A stretch of DNA of 64,000 nt from Bacteroidia bacterium. Lineage in GTDB: Bacteria; Bacteroidota; Bacteroidia; Chitinophagales; Chitinophagaceae. The notes under the pieces are model-generated. The model saw nothing but the letters and a program-made list of their open reading frames with translations, had not been told where the DNA came from and made no database searches. The position numbers were made by a program, and so were the translations under genes. The stretch spans positions 28,169 through 92,168 of the forward strand of contig JAUHYD010000020.1 of NCBI GenBank assembly GCA_030426665.1, in the 5' to 3' direction. This document shows positions 43,908-51,815 of the stretch, piece by piece (positions within the stretch are counted from its first letter, which is position 1; every line of letters begins with the position of its first letter).

Positions 43908-45617
43908 TTATTGCTTCACAAACTTTTTCGCTTCCATTCCATTTAGACGAATCATGTACACGCCGGCAGGATAAGATGAAATGTCGATTTTTGTAACGCC
44001 GGCATTGCCTTTGAAGCTATTGTGATACAGAACCCGATTGGTAATATCTGTTATCATAACATCTGCAGATGAGCTGCTATTCCACTCAATATTTAAAGCG
44101 GTAGTCGCGGGATTTGGATAAATACTCACATCAGTTGGCGACATGTTAGTACCAGCTACCCCGGTAGTAGCACCTCCACCATCATCATCTTTTTCTACCG
44201 CATTTGTGTAAATCGTTATTGTATCTGCAGTTTCGTTGTCGGTAACCCTAACCCTGAAGTAGTCTGTACCGAGATATCCGGCTTCAGCTTTGTAAGTAAC
44301 ACCGGTTGGCTTCACAGTGGTCGCATCACCGACAGATATAGCAGTTGTTGATAATCCTGACAGCATACCGTGCACAGGAGCTCTCACAACTTCCCACTTT
44401 TCCGTTTGTCCCATGTCAAGGTCCGTCGCCCACAACAGAGAATCAATACCATAGGTATCGCCGGGATTTGTGGTCATAAACAACCCATCGCCATAAGCAA
44501 AAGTGGGCGCCGTAGTCAATGCGATTATTTTTCTTATTCTGTGGTTGTTACTATCAGCGACATACACGTTGCTTGCGTTGTCAACACAAAGCCCGTAAGG
44601 GATGTTCATGTTTGCCAAAGGAGAACGAATATCATCGGAGTAACTCTGGATAGAAAAATTACCTCCCACTAAAAACAAAGAATCAGATGCGAAATCGAGC
44701 ATACGGCATGAGCAACTCATTTCATTGCAGTACAGGCACCCATGGGGGCCGAAACACAAGCCCGTAATAGTACCCAATCTAGCTTCCAGAGCAGGTACAT
44801 CTTCCGTCAGAGGACCAGGAGTAATAGAACCTAAAACAGTTGAAATTACGCCTGTTGACATGTCAATTTTACGGACTATAGAGTTGTCATATGACGGAAA
44901 ATTGGGACTTTGATCAGAAAAGTAAACATCACCGGCAGGACCTACGGTAATTACAGCAGGTCGTTTCAACTCCGCTACTACAGCTGCGGCACCGTCGCCC
45001 GAATACCCCATCGTACCAGTTCCGGCAATTGTAGAAATAACACCTGTAGTACCGGAAACCATGCGGATGCGATTGTTATTTCTATCCACTATGAACAGGT
45101 CACCCGCTGCATTGATAGCGATACCCTGTGGCTTGTTTATCTGTGCAGCAATGGCCGGACCACCATCTCCACTAAAACCGGCAACACCTGTACCGGCCAC
45201 CGTCAAAATATTACCGGATGCTGCGTCAATCTTTCTGATTTGATTATCAGTAGAGATGTAAATGTTTCCATGAACATCTATACAAATGTAATTAGGTGAA
45301 ATGGCTGCTGACGTAGCCGAAACGTATTCGGCAGTAGACGTCCCCCCACCTGCGATCGTCGAAATTTTTGAGCTCAGTTTATCTCGTTTTCGCACCAGCC
45401 CGTTTCCTCTGTCAACAAATAGCAGGTTTCCCGCTGCATCAAGGCAAACATCTTTCGGCCCATGCAGAATTGTATTTTTCCCTTCTATGCCATCTCCATT
45501 AAATCCGGCAATACCCGTACCGACAACAGATACAGTTACTCGTTGAGCTAAAGAAGAAATTGAGGACACAACTAATGCTAGCCCCAAAACTGAAAAAAAC
45601 ATTGTAAACTTTTTCAT
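43908..45617 (-). CDS. Secreted NHL-repeat protein with cadherin-like region and T9SS tail, copy 2
   Basis: A 569-residue protein, the tandem paralogue of the gene at 41988-43685, with the same order: signal peptide (MKKFTMFFSVLGLALVVSSISSLAQ), six NHL blades, cadherin-like region (GVTYKAEAGYLGTDYFRVRVTDN) and T9SS tail (SIYPNPATTALNIEW ending EAKKFVKQ). It differs by a short insertion before the tail (EKDDDGGGATTGVAGTN) and by changes in the propeller loops. A shared Cys-containing segment (CSCRMLDFASDSLF here, CACRVLDFASDSLF in copy 1) may form a disulfide. The binding partner is unknown. Confidence 0.93.
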   Translation of the reverse strand: MKKFTMFFSVLGLALVVSSISSLAQRVTVSVVGTGIAGFNGDGIEGKNTILHGPKDVCLDAAGNLLFVDRGNGLVRKRDKLSSKISTIAGGGTSTAEYVSATSAAISPNYICIDVHGNIYISTDNQIRKIDAASGNILTVAGTGVAGFSGDGGPAIAAQINKPQGIAINAAGDLFIVDRNNNRIRMVSGTTGVISTIAGTGTMGYSGDGAAAVVAELKRPAVITVGPAGDVYFSDQSPNFPSYDNSIVRKIDMSTGVISTVLGSITPGPLTEDVPALEARLGTITGLCFGPHGCLYCNEMSCSCRMLDFASDSLFLVGGNFSIQSYSDDIRSPLANMNIPYGLCVDNASNVYVADSNNHRIRKIIALTTAPTFAYGDGLFMTTNPGDTYGIDSLLWATDLDMGQTEKWEVVRAPVHGMLSGLSTTAISVGDATTVKPTGVTYKAEAGYLGTDYFRVRVTDNETADTITIYTNAVEKDDDGGGATTGVAGTNMSPTDVSIYPNPATTALNIEWNSSSSADVMITDITNRVLYHNSFKGNAGVTKIDISSYPAGVYMIRLNGMEAKKFVKQ

Positions 45618-45904
45618 AACAAACTTTTTTTTTGGGATGAACGGACAAGAAATTACAATCTATTTCAACAGGGGAAGTAAGCTAAAGTTAACAAAAAATT
45701 ACAACAAAGAAAAGAAAAACAATATTTATTAATTATTTCAGATATCGGACAGCTAAAAATTATTCTGAAACATAAACAATTTGCAATTTACATATTGCGA
45801 AACCTAACGTCCGTTAATATCTGGAATCACGTCAATTTCATTATATAATAAATCGACTTTGTTTTATAATTTTAGCTGACACGCATCAATTCTATTAAGA
45901 TTAT
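45618..45904. other. AT-rich divergent intergenic region, 287 bp
   Basis: It lies between two divergent secreted-protein genes. No gene, repeat or clear TAnnTTTG box was found on either strand; the sequence is strongly A/T-rich. Confidence 0.45.
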
Positions 45905-46360
45905 ATGAAACGTAAAAAATCGATATGGCTGTCCCTAATGGCAATTGCATTATTGTTTGTAAGTAACACCGTCAATGCGGGTATCGGCATGGTTAAGTTT
46001 GGGGCACACCTGGGAGGTAATGGCTGCTCAGGGACAGGTATATGCAAAACCGGAGCAATAGGCACCGAAGTCAATTTTGTATATCATGAATTTACTGACT
46101 CCGCCGCGCATGGAAACTTCTCAAGCCTGACGATGACATTTGACTATGATGAGGCTTTGCTATACGGGTTTATGGGAGGCACGAGAGGCGGGTCTTATAC
46201 CTTTACAGGAGGATATACTTTCGATCACCCGGAAGACAAGAATCTGGGCGTACCTTCTACCTACTCAATTCCGGATGGCTATTTGGCAACTCTGGAGCCG
46301 GTAGACGCCAAGGGGAAAACAAAACTGATAATTACCCAATTTATTCGTTTTCAGAAATAG
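45905..46360 (+). CDS. Small secreted protein of unknown function
   Basis: A 151-residue protein with a signal peptide (MKRKKSIWLSLMAIALLFVSNTVNAG). The mature part is Gly-rich and beta-like (KFGAHLGGNGCSGTGICKTG, then YTFTGGYTFDHPEDKNLG) with two Cys close together that could form a disulfide. There is no T9SS or lipobox signal, so it is probably periplasmic or exported by another route. No family is recognised. It converges with the beta-barrel gene at 46377. Confidence 0.7.
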   Translation: MKRKKSIWLSLMAIALLFVSNTVNAGIGMVKFGAHLGGNGCSGTGICKTGAIGTEVNFVYHEFTDSAAHGNFSSLTMTFDYDEALLYGFMGGTRGGSYTFTGGYTFDHPEDKNLGVPSTYSIPDGYLATLEPVDAKGKTKLIITQFIRFQK

Positions 46361-46376
46361 AAACGGGAACGGCAAC

Positions 46377-47024
46377 CTACATAAAAAGGTACATGATACG
46401 CAGGGTATACATATTATTAAACTGCTGATTTCTACCAAAGTTTTCAGGTGGTTTATTTCTGATAGAAACCAGAGAATACTGGAAACGTAAATTAAGGAAA
46501 AAGCCCTTCCAGCAATGCAGACTACCCGAAAGTAGAAAGTTGTAATCGCTTTTCTTAAAGGGAAAGTCTTCAGTGTTTATTACCTGAGACGGCACGGTAA
46601 CAATATTTTCGGTACTTGTTCCTAAACGAGAATAGGAAACCCCTGCTCCAAAATGGCTTTTTCGTTTGTCAAAATAGCTGAGCATAATGGGCACTTCTGC
46701 ATAATTAAGCGTAATATTATAATCTGTGATGGTCCGACCGGGGCTGATAATGTAATAATCCTTGGACTTAGCTCCTTTCTGAGAATATAAAACTTCCATG
46801 CTCACGGCTAAGTGCTCTTCGAACTTAGTATAAACTATTCCGCCAATATTAAAACCGGATTTGTGATAACCGGCAAAGTTATCGCCATCTACCTGGCTAA
46901 AGTTCCGTCCAAGTATTAACCCACCATAAAACGTTCTTTCGTTCTCGATATAATAATTTTGTGCCGCCAGTCGAAAACTGCCGCAAACAAACAGAAATAT
47001 GAAAACATAAATTTTATTCGACAT
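46377..47024 (-). CDS. Outer-membrane beta-barrel protein (PorT-like), paralogue A
   Basis: A 215-residue protein from the ATG at 47024 (MSNKIYVFIFLFVCGSFRLAAQ signal); upstream in-frame Met at 47054 is less likely. The pattern GLILGRNFSQVDGDNFAGYHKSGFNIGG, then EHLAVSMEVLYSQKGAKS and YAEVPIMLSYFDKRKSHFGAGVSYSRLG is typical of Bacteroidota 'outer membrane protein beta-barrel domain' proteins related to PorT. It ends in a Phe-Met pair (RIMYLFM). It is closely similar to the next gene and is probably in one transcript with it (41 bp gap). Confidence 0.88.
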   Translation of the reverse strand: MSNKIYVFIFLFVCGSFRLAAQNYYIENERTFYGGLILGRNFSQVDGDNFAGYHKSGFNIGGIVYTKFEEHLAVSMEVLYSQKGAKSKDYYIISPGRTITDYNITLNYAEVPIMLSYFDKRKSHFGAGVSYSRLGTSTENIVTVPSQVINTEDFPFKKSDYNFLLSGSLHCWKGFFLNLRFQYSLVSIRNKPPENFGRNQQFNNMYTLRIMYLFM

Positions 47025-47065
47025 CGATTGACTATTAGCAGTTGCCTTTCTCAAATATACAATTG

Positions 47066-47755
47066 TTACCGAAACAGATACATAACCCTAACGCTCCACA
47101 AATTATTAAATTGCTTTTGAGCCCGCGCTAAACCCGGTGGGGATGCTGTCCGTATTGGTGTAAGTCCATACTGAAATCTCAAATTAAAAAACAATCCCTT
47201 CCAGACATGCATTTTTGCGGCAAGCACCAAATCATAGGTATTTGTCTTAAATGGGTATTTCGAAAAGTCTAAAGTATATGCGGGGAATGCAGCCATAGAT
47301 TCTGTGCTACTTACCAGCCTACTATAAGAAACGCCAAGACCAAAATGACTCTTGTGTTTATCGAAGTAGTTAATCATTAATGGAATTTCCGCATAATTTT
47401 CAGTTATGTTGTATTTTGTAATCAACGTAGTACTATCTATCGGAGAATATCTGGCATAGTCACTTCTGGCGCCTCGTTGACTGTAAAGTAGCTCAAAACT
47501 AAACGCCAAATGCTTGTGCAAACGAATGTATCCTATACCGCCCACGTTTAATCCAACTTTCCTATAACCGGCATAATTATCTCCGTCGACCTGAGAAAAG
47601 TTCACACCTGCAACAGCTCCCACGGTTATCAATTTCGGGCGTTCTAAATACAAACCACCCGATTCGTCGTCAATTTGTGCATTGGCTACGCCACAAAATA
47701 TAACTAACAGAACATTGATTAAAAGAAGTGCTGCAAATTTTCTACTTTTATTCAT
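47066..47755 (-). CDS. Outer-membrane beta-barrel protein (PorT-like), paralogue B
   Basis: A 229-residue protein from the ATG at 47755 (MNKSRKFAALLLINVLLVIF signal). It shares with paralogue A the blocks NFSQVDGDNYAGYRKVGLNVGGI, HLAFSFELLYSQRGARS and YAEIPLMINYFDKHKSHFGLGVSYSRL, and ends RVMYLFR. The pair arose by duplication. Small eight-stranded barrels of this kind have structural or secretion-linked roles in Bacteroidota (PorT is a T9SS component); a T9SS role here is only a possibility. Confidence 0.88.
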   Translation of the reverse strand: MNKSRKFAALLLINVLLVIFCGVANAQIDDESGGLYLERPKLITVGAVAGVNFSQVDGDNYAGYRKVGLNVGGIGYIRLHKHLAFSFELLYSQRGARSDYARYSPIDSTTLITKYNITENYAEIPLMINYFDKHKSHFGLGVSYSRLVSSTESMAAFPAYTLDFSKYPFKTNTYDLVLAAKMHVWKGLFFNLRFQYGLTPIRTASPPGLARAQKQFNNLWSVRVMYLFR

Positions 47756-47772
47756 TGAAACAGCCAAAGCTA

Positions 47773-48081
47773 ATGAGCTTCAAATATACACCAAACACGC
47801 TAAAAAAACTGGAGGGGCTTTACGAAGAAGCCCGCTACATCATACGTTATGAGAAAGGACATTTTAATAGCGGCTACTGCATTCTGGAAGAACGGCGGGT
47901 AGTTGTCATTAATAAGTTCTTCAATGTTGAGGGACGTATCAATGCATTGATAGAGATTTTGCAAAGCATTACTGTAAACGAAGATGAATTGAGCAGCGAA
48001 ATGCTAAAGTGGTATAAACAATTAAAGGCCGATCCGGATTTTGGTGAAAGCGATTCTGTTCAATCAAAAATGGATATGTAA
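47773..48081 (+). CDS. Conserved small cytoplasmic protein
   Basis: A 102-residue protein from the ATG at 47773, only 17 bp from the divergent start at 47755; the TTG-initiated longer frame from 47728 overlaps that gene and is rejected. Sequence: TLKKLEGLYEEARYIIRYEK, then GYCILEERRVVVINKFFNVEGRINALIEIL and SEMLKWYKQL. It is a known type of short Bacteroidota protein with no assigned function. The next gene starts 2 bp after its stop, so the two are coupled. Confidence 0.78.
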   Translation: MSFKYTPNTLKKLEGLYEEARYIIRYEKGHFNSGYCILEERRVVVINKFFNVEGRINALIEILQSITVNEDELSSEMLKWYKQLKADPDFGESDSVQSKMDM

Positions 48082-48083
48082 CC

Positions 48084-48848
48084 GTGAAAGTGACGTTCCT
48101 TGGTACCGGTACATCGCAGGGTGTACCCTTTATTGGTTGTGATTGCGCAGTGTGCAAATCCGGAGACAAGCGAGACCAGCGACTACGTTGTTCTGTTTGG
48201 ATAGAAGTAAACGGAAACAGCATCGTGATAGACAGTGGGCCGGACTTTCGCTATCAGATGCTTCGTGCCAATATTCGCAAGTTGGATGCAATTGTATATA
48301 CCCATGGCCACAAAGACCACATAGCAGGATTAGACGACATCAGACCGTATAACTTTTTTAGCAAAAAGCCCGTGGCCATATACGCCACAGAGGAAACACA
48401 AATGGCGATAAAGCGTGAGTTTAGCTACATATTTAACTCGCCAACCTATCCCGGGATTCCGCAAATAGAACTAAATACAATTTCAGCATCCGAGACGTTC
48501 AAAGTCGGCGGTGTAGATATTACCCCTATAAGAGTACTGCATTATAAAATGGAGGTATTAGGTTTCAGAATCGGCGACTTTACCTACATCACTGACGCCA
48601 ACTTTATTGCACCGGAAGAGCTTGAGAAAACAAAAGGCAGCAAGGCGCTGGTCCTAAATGCCTTACGTCACGAAGATCACATCTCGCACTATACATTAGC
48701 ACAGGCAATAGAAGTAGCAAAGTCAACAGGGGCACCGGAAGTTTATTTCACCCACATCAGCCATCAATTAGGTTTACATACAGAAGTTGAAAAAACATTG
48801 CCGGAGGGAATGCATCTGGCGTACGACGGATTGACATTGCAATTCTAA
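48084..48848 (+). CDS. MBL-fold metal-dependent hydrolase, PhnP/YycJ-like
   Basis: A 254-residue protein that starts with GTG at 48084 (VKVTFLGTGTSQGVPFIGCD). The metallo-beta-lactamase motif THGHKDHIAGLDD is intact, with GPDFRYQM, a later HYKMEVLG and YITDANFI strand, and HEDHISHYT. The GCDCAVCKSGDKRDQRLR region with paired Cys is typical of PhnP-like phosphodiesterases and lipoate-octanoyltransferase-associated MBL proteins. A cyclic phosphodiesterase activity is possible; the substrate is not certain. Confidence 0.9.
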   Translation: MKVTFLGTGTSQGVPFIGCDCAVCKSGDKRDQRLRCSVWIEVNGNSIVIDSGPDFRYQMLRANIRKLDAIVYTHGHKDHIAGLDDIRPYNFFSKKPVAIYATEETQMAIKREFSYIFNSPTYPGIPQIELNTISASETFKVGGVDITPIRVLHYKMEVLGFRIGDFTYITDANFIAPEELEKTKGSKALVLNALRHEDHISHYTLAQAIEVAKSTGAPEVYFTHISHQLGLHTEVEKTLPEGMHLAYDGLTLQF

Positions 48849-48891
48849 CCGAAAGTACGTCTGTTACACACTCCCAACTCTAAATACAAAA

Positions 48892-49536
48892 TTGAAACTG
48901 TGTTCCATCATATTGATTTTCTGTGCGCTCTTCCCAAGGGGGAGCTTTTGTCAAAACCTTGACCTCGACTTGCTAAGAGATATTAATGCAAACAGAGCAA
49001 AATCTGCCGACAAATACTTTTCTGTTATTGCAGGTACAGCCTACCCATTTGCTGTCCTTACCCCCATTACCGAATTTACAATCGGACATTTCGCGAAAAA
49101 CAGCCAACTGAAAGAAGAAGCGCTCATACACATTGCCGGCTCTGCTATTACCACTGTCTGCGTTATAGGACTGAAGTATAGTATAAGTCGTACACGGCCA
49201 TTTGATACACATTCTTTTGTAAACCCATATTACGAACCAAATTCGCCGTCGTTTCCATCTTCCCATACATCAATAGCATTCGCATGGGCAACTACCATGA
49301 GTATGCAGCACCACAAATGGTATGTAATCGCCCCTGTCTACCTGTATGCCGGCACAGTGGCATATTCGAGAGTGTATATGGGTGTACACTACCCTTCCGA
49401 TGTGCTTGCGGGTGCTATTGTCGGAACTGCGTCTGCATGGGTGGCTCAGAAGGGAGCACAATGGATAAACAAGAGAAACGAAAAGCGTGGAGTGGCAGAA
49501 ACTAATTTGGCTCCAGCTTTGCCAACTACGGAGTGA
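48892..49536 (+). CDS. PAP2-family membrane phosphatase
   Basis: A 214-residue protein, start TTG at 48892 (LKLCSIILIFCALFPRGSFCQ, read as Met). The three PAP2 motifs are intact: KYSISRTRPF, PSFPSSHTSIA, and SRVYMGVHYPSDVLAG, which together bind phosphate and hold the catalytic His. The N-terminus looks like a signal peptide (ends FCQN), unusual for PAP2 but common in Bacteroidota. It probably dephosphorylates a lipid phosphate (undecaprenyl-pyrophosphate or lipid A). Its end overlaps the convergent rlmB by 11 bp. Confidence 0.9.
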   Translation: MKLCSIILIFCALFPRGSFCQNLDLDLLRDINANRAKSADKYFSVIAGTAYPFAVLTPITEFTIGHFAKNSQLKEEALIHIAGSAITTVCVIGLKYSISRTRPFDTHSFVNPYYEPNSPSFPSSHTSIAFAWATTMSMQHHKWYVIAPVYLYAGTVAYSRVYMGVHYPSDVLAGAIVGTASAWVAQKGAQWINKRNEKRGVAETNLAPALPTTE

Positions 49537-50281
49537 GTACCCGTTGCCTGATAGCCTCATACATCACCATTCCTGCTGCCACCGATACGTTAAGCGAATC
49601 AAAGTCCGCTGCCATTGGAATCCGTATCAGATAATCAGCACGCTTCAACACGTCCTTACTTATTCCTGTATCTTCGGCACCCATAACGACCGCAGTAGGA
49701 ATCGTAAAGTCACATTCGTAAACAGGAATACTACCCTTCATCTGCGTTCCAAGTACTTGAATACCGTTTAGTTTCAAAATGTCTATCGCCTGCGGCACAG
49801 ATGGAATACGACACAACATTATCTTTCGTAACGCTCCGGCAGAAGTTTTAATAGCTTCTTCGGTAAGGGATGCAGCATGAGAAGTTGGTAGTATCAGCCC
49901 TTGCGCACCGCAACATAATGCACTTCTTGCAATGGCACCGACATTGCGCACGTCTGTAATGCCGTCCAATAAGAGAAAAAGTGGTGTCTTGCCTTGTTCT
50001 ACAACATGAGAGATTGCAGCTTGCAAGTCTATATAATTCAACAGTGACCCCCATGCTACTACACCTTGATGTTGTACCCGAGTCAACCCATCCAACTTAG
50101 GGGCAGGCACCTGACTTACGGGGACATTATGCTGCCTGGCCAATTGCTTTATTTTCCCTATGTCGTCGCCGGATGCGGTTCGAAGTAGGAAAATTTTCTC
50201 AATGGTGACACCCTGCTCAAGAGCTTCGAGAACTGGTTTTCTACCCGCCAGTAACGGCAATGATGGTTGTCTGGGCTTCAT
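49526..50281 (-). CDS. rlmB: 23S rRNA 2'-O-ribose methyltransferase RlmB (SpoU/TrmH family)
   Basis: A 251-residue protein. The N-terminal substrate-binding domain (LLAGRKPVLEALEQGVTIEK) is followed by the SPOUT domain with its three motifs: DVRNVGAIARSALCCGAQGL, VVMGAEDTGISKDVLKRADY and IPMAADFDSLNVSVAAGMVMYE, which form the SAM-binding knot. RlmB methylates G2251 in the 23S rRNA P loop. The target is inferred from family similarity; a related TrmH-group target is possible. Confidence 0.93.
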   Translation of the reverse strand: MKPRQPSLPLLAGRKPVLEALEQGVTIEKIFLLRTASGDDIGKIKQLARQHNVPVSQVPAPKLDGLTRVQHQGVVAWGSLLNYIDLQAAISHVVEQGKTPLFLLLDGITDVRNVGAIARSALCCGAQGLILPTSHAASLTEEAIKTSAGALRKIMLCRIPSVPQAIDILKLNGIQVLGTQMKGSIPVYECDFTIPTAVVMGAEDTGISKDVLKRADYLIRIPMAADFDSLNVSVAAGMVMYEAIRQRVLTP

Positions 50282-50335
50282 TGGGTAAACCTACAATAAA
50301 AACAGGAAAGGAAATACAATGACCATGTCTGAAAA

Positions 50336-50557
50336 TCACAAACCTATACTCTTAAGGTACAATGCTTCTACCTTCTTTCGCGCCCATTCTGTCTTGCGCA
50401 AAAATTTGAGACTCGACTTCACACTCGGATTTTCGTAAAAGCAGTTAATGCGTATGCGCTCATTCATCTCTTCCCAACCATAGTGTTCCACCAGATGGTT
50501 AAGCATCATCTCCAGTGTAATGCCGTGTAAAGGGTTGTTCTTCTGTGGAAATTCCAT
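50336..50557 (-). CDS. VF530/DUF2132-family protein
   Basis: A 73-residue protein ([24 protein letters not shown], then [37 protein letters not shown] broken across two blocks). The NPLHGxTLExxLxxLxxxYGWxxL pattern and the RTEWARxKVE end define the VF530 family, a small DNA-binding fold seen mainly in Proteobacteria. It lies between rlmB and the skp genes on the same strand. The function in vivo is unknown. Confidence 0.9.
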   Translation of the reverse strand: MEFPQKNNPLHGITLEMMLNHLVEHYGWEEMNERIRINCFYENPSVKSSLKFLRKTEWARKKVEALYLKSIGL

Positions 50558-50619
50558 ATCAACTTCGATATTTTACCTCTTGTAAAGGTACTATCCAACG
50601 CTAAAATAAACGCACAAAA

Positions 50620-50645
50620 AAGGCGAAGCTCAAAAGCTTCGCCTT
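50620..50645 (-). terminator. Terminator downstream of the uppS-bamA-skp-skp cluster
   Basis: A perfect 11-bp stem, AAGGCGAAGCT with AGCTTCGCCTT, around CAAA, flanked by A-runs on one side and T-runs on the other in either direction. It lies 20 bp after the stop of the second skp gene. Confidence 0.9.
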
Positions 50646-50665
50646 AAAAAAGTTTAGAGCTAACA

Positions 50666-51181
50666 TTACTTTATCCCCAACTTCGCTTTCACCAATGCAG
50701 TCACATCATACTTATCTTTACTAAATACGATACCTCCCTGACTGTTGATATCAAAAATATAGTCAAAGTCCTTGTCTTTCGCTACGTCTTTGATTGCCTT
50801 ATCTGCCTTTTCCAGAATTGGAGTGTACAAATCCTGCTTCTTTGTCTGAATTTTCTCCTGAGCACTTTGCTGAGTTGTTTCAATTCTCGACTGCAAATCC
50901 TGAAGTTCTTTAGTTTTCACTTCCTTCATAGCTTCACTCATTGTCCGCTCACCAGACTGAAATTGTTGCAATTTTGTTTGAAACTCCTTTGTCATCAGGT
51001 CTATTTGTTCCTGAAAAGTACGTGTATATTTAGACAATGCAGAGTCAGCATTAACACGCTCCGGCATAGATTGCAATAACACTGCAGAGTTGATATATGC
51101 GATCTTAAGCGTGGTATTCTGTGCCATCGCAACATTTCCTAAAATAAGCCCGCAGGCAAAAAGCATGAATATTTTTTTCAT
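50666..51181 (-). CDS. skp: OmpH/Skp-family periplasmic chaperone, second copy
   Basis: A 171-residue protein with a signal peptide (MKKIFMLFACGLILGNVAMAQ). The body is a long coiled coil (SKYTRTFQEQIDLMTKEFQT, then EAMKEVKTKELQDLQSRIET) flanked by short strands (KIAYINSAVLLQSMP and FDYIFDINSQGGIVFSKDKYDVT), the OmpH/Skp fold. It should shield unfolded outer-membrane proteins on their way to BamA. It is the last gene of the cluster and diverges from the first copy. Confidence 0.93.
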   Translation of the reverse strand: MKKIFMLFACGLILGNVAMAQNTTLKIAYINSAVLLQSMPERVNADSALSKYTRTFQEQIDLMTKEFQTKLQQFQSGERTMSEAMKEVKTKELQDLQSRIETTQQSAQEKIQTKKQDLYTPILEKADKAIKDVAKDKDFDYIFDINSQGGIVFSKDKYDVTALVKAKLGIK

Positions 51182-51232
51182 CTTGTATTTATGTGGTTTT
51201 GTTTGATTTTAAGTGGTGCAAAGTAAGTGCCA

Positions 51233-51748
51233 TTATTTGTTTATTCCAAGAATTTTTAACACATCATCGCTTTTGTCGAGCTTAGGATCTGCATAAAACA
51301 AAGTAACCCCTCCTGCTTTGTCCAGCACAAGGTCGTACCCTTTTTGTCCTGCCATCTTCTGAACAGCATTGAATACACGGTCCTGAATTGGCTTTACCAA
51401 TTCCTGACGCTTTTTGAACAAGTCTCCCTCATAACCAAAGCGTTGCTTTTGCATATCCTTTGCTTCTTTTTCCTTAGCTATTATCTCATCCTGGCGGCGC
51501 TGGCGCATTTCATCCGACAGCATCGGTTTCTCTGCCTGATACCCTTTGTACATTTTTTCAACTTCAGCCATCATATCGTCTATATCTTTTTGCCAAGACT
51601 CTGACAATCTGTCTAACTTTATCTGAGCATCCTGGTAATCAGTTACCTTTTCCAAAATGCTCTTTGAGTCGATAAAACAGTAACGCTGAGCATTTACTGT
51701 AGTAACCGCAGCTATCGCCAAAAGAAAACTCAATATGGTCTTTTTCAT
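51233..51748 (-). CDS. skp: OmpH/Skp-family periplasmic chaperone, first copy
   Basis: A 171-residue protein from the ATG at 51748 (MKKTILSFLLAIAAVTTVNAQ signal); the longer frame to 51787 is rejected. The coiled-coil region (WQKDIDDMMAEVEKMYKGYQ) and the strand RYCFIDSKSILEKVTDYQDA match Skp. Immediately downstream of bamA (67 bp) and upstream of the second skp (51 bp), it is one of two tandem chaperones in this order, which is common in Bacteroidota. Confidence 0.93.
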   Translation of the reverse strand: MKKTILSFLLAIAAVTTVNAQRYCFIDSKSILEKVTDYQDAQIKLDRLSESWQKDIDDMMAEVEKMYKGYQAEKPMLSDEMRQRRQDEIIAKEKEAKDMQKQRFGYEGDLFKKRQELVKPIQDRVFNAVQKMAGQKGYDLVLDKAGGVTLFYADPKLDKSDDVLKILGINK

Positions 51749-51815
51749 ACCTCGATTTTTAATATTAAGAATATCAAACTTTAACAACTAAAATTACTGA
51801 ATTCCGGCACATAAA

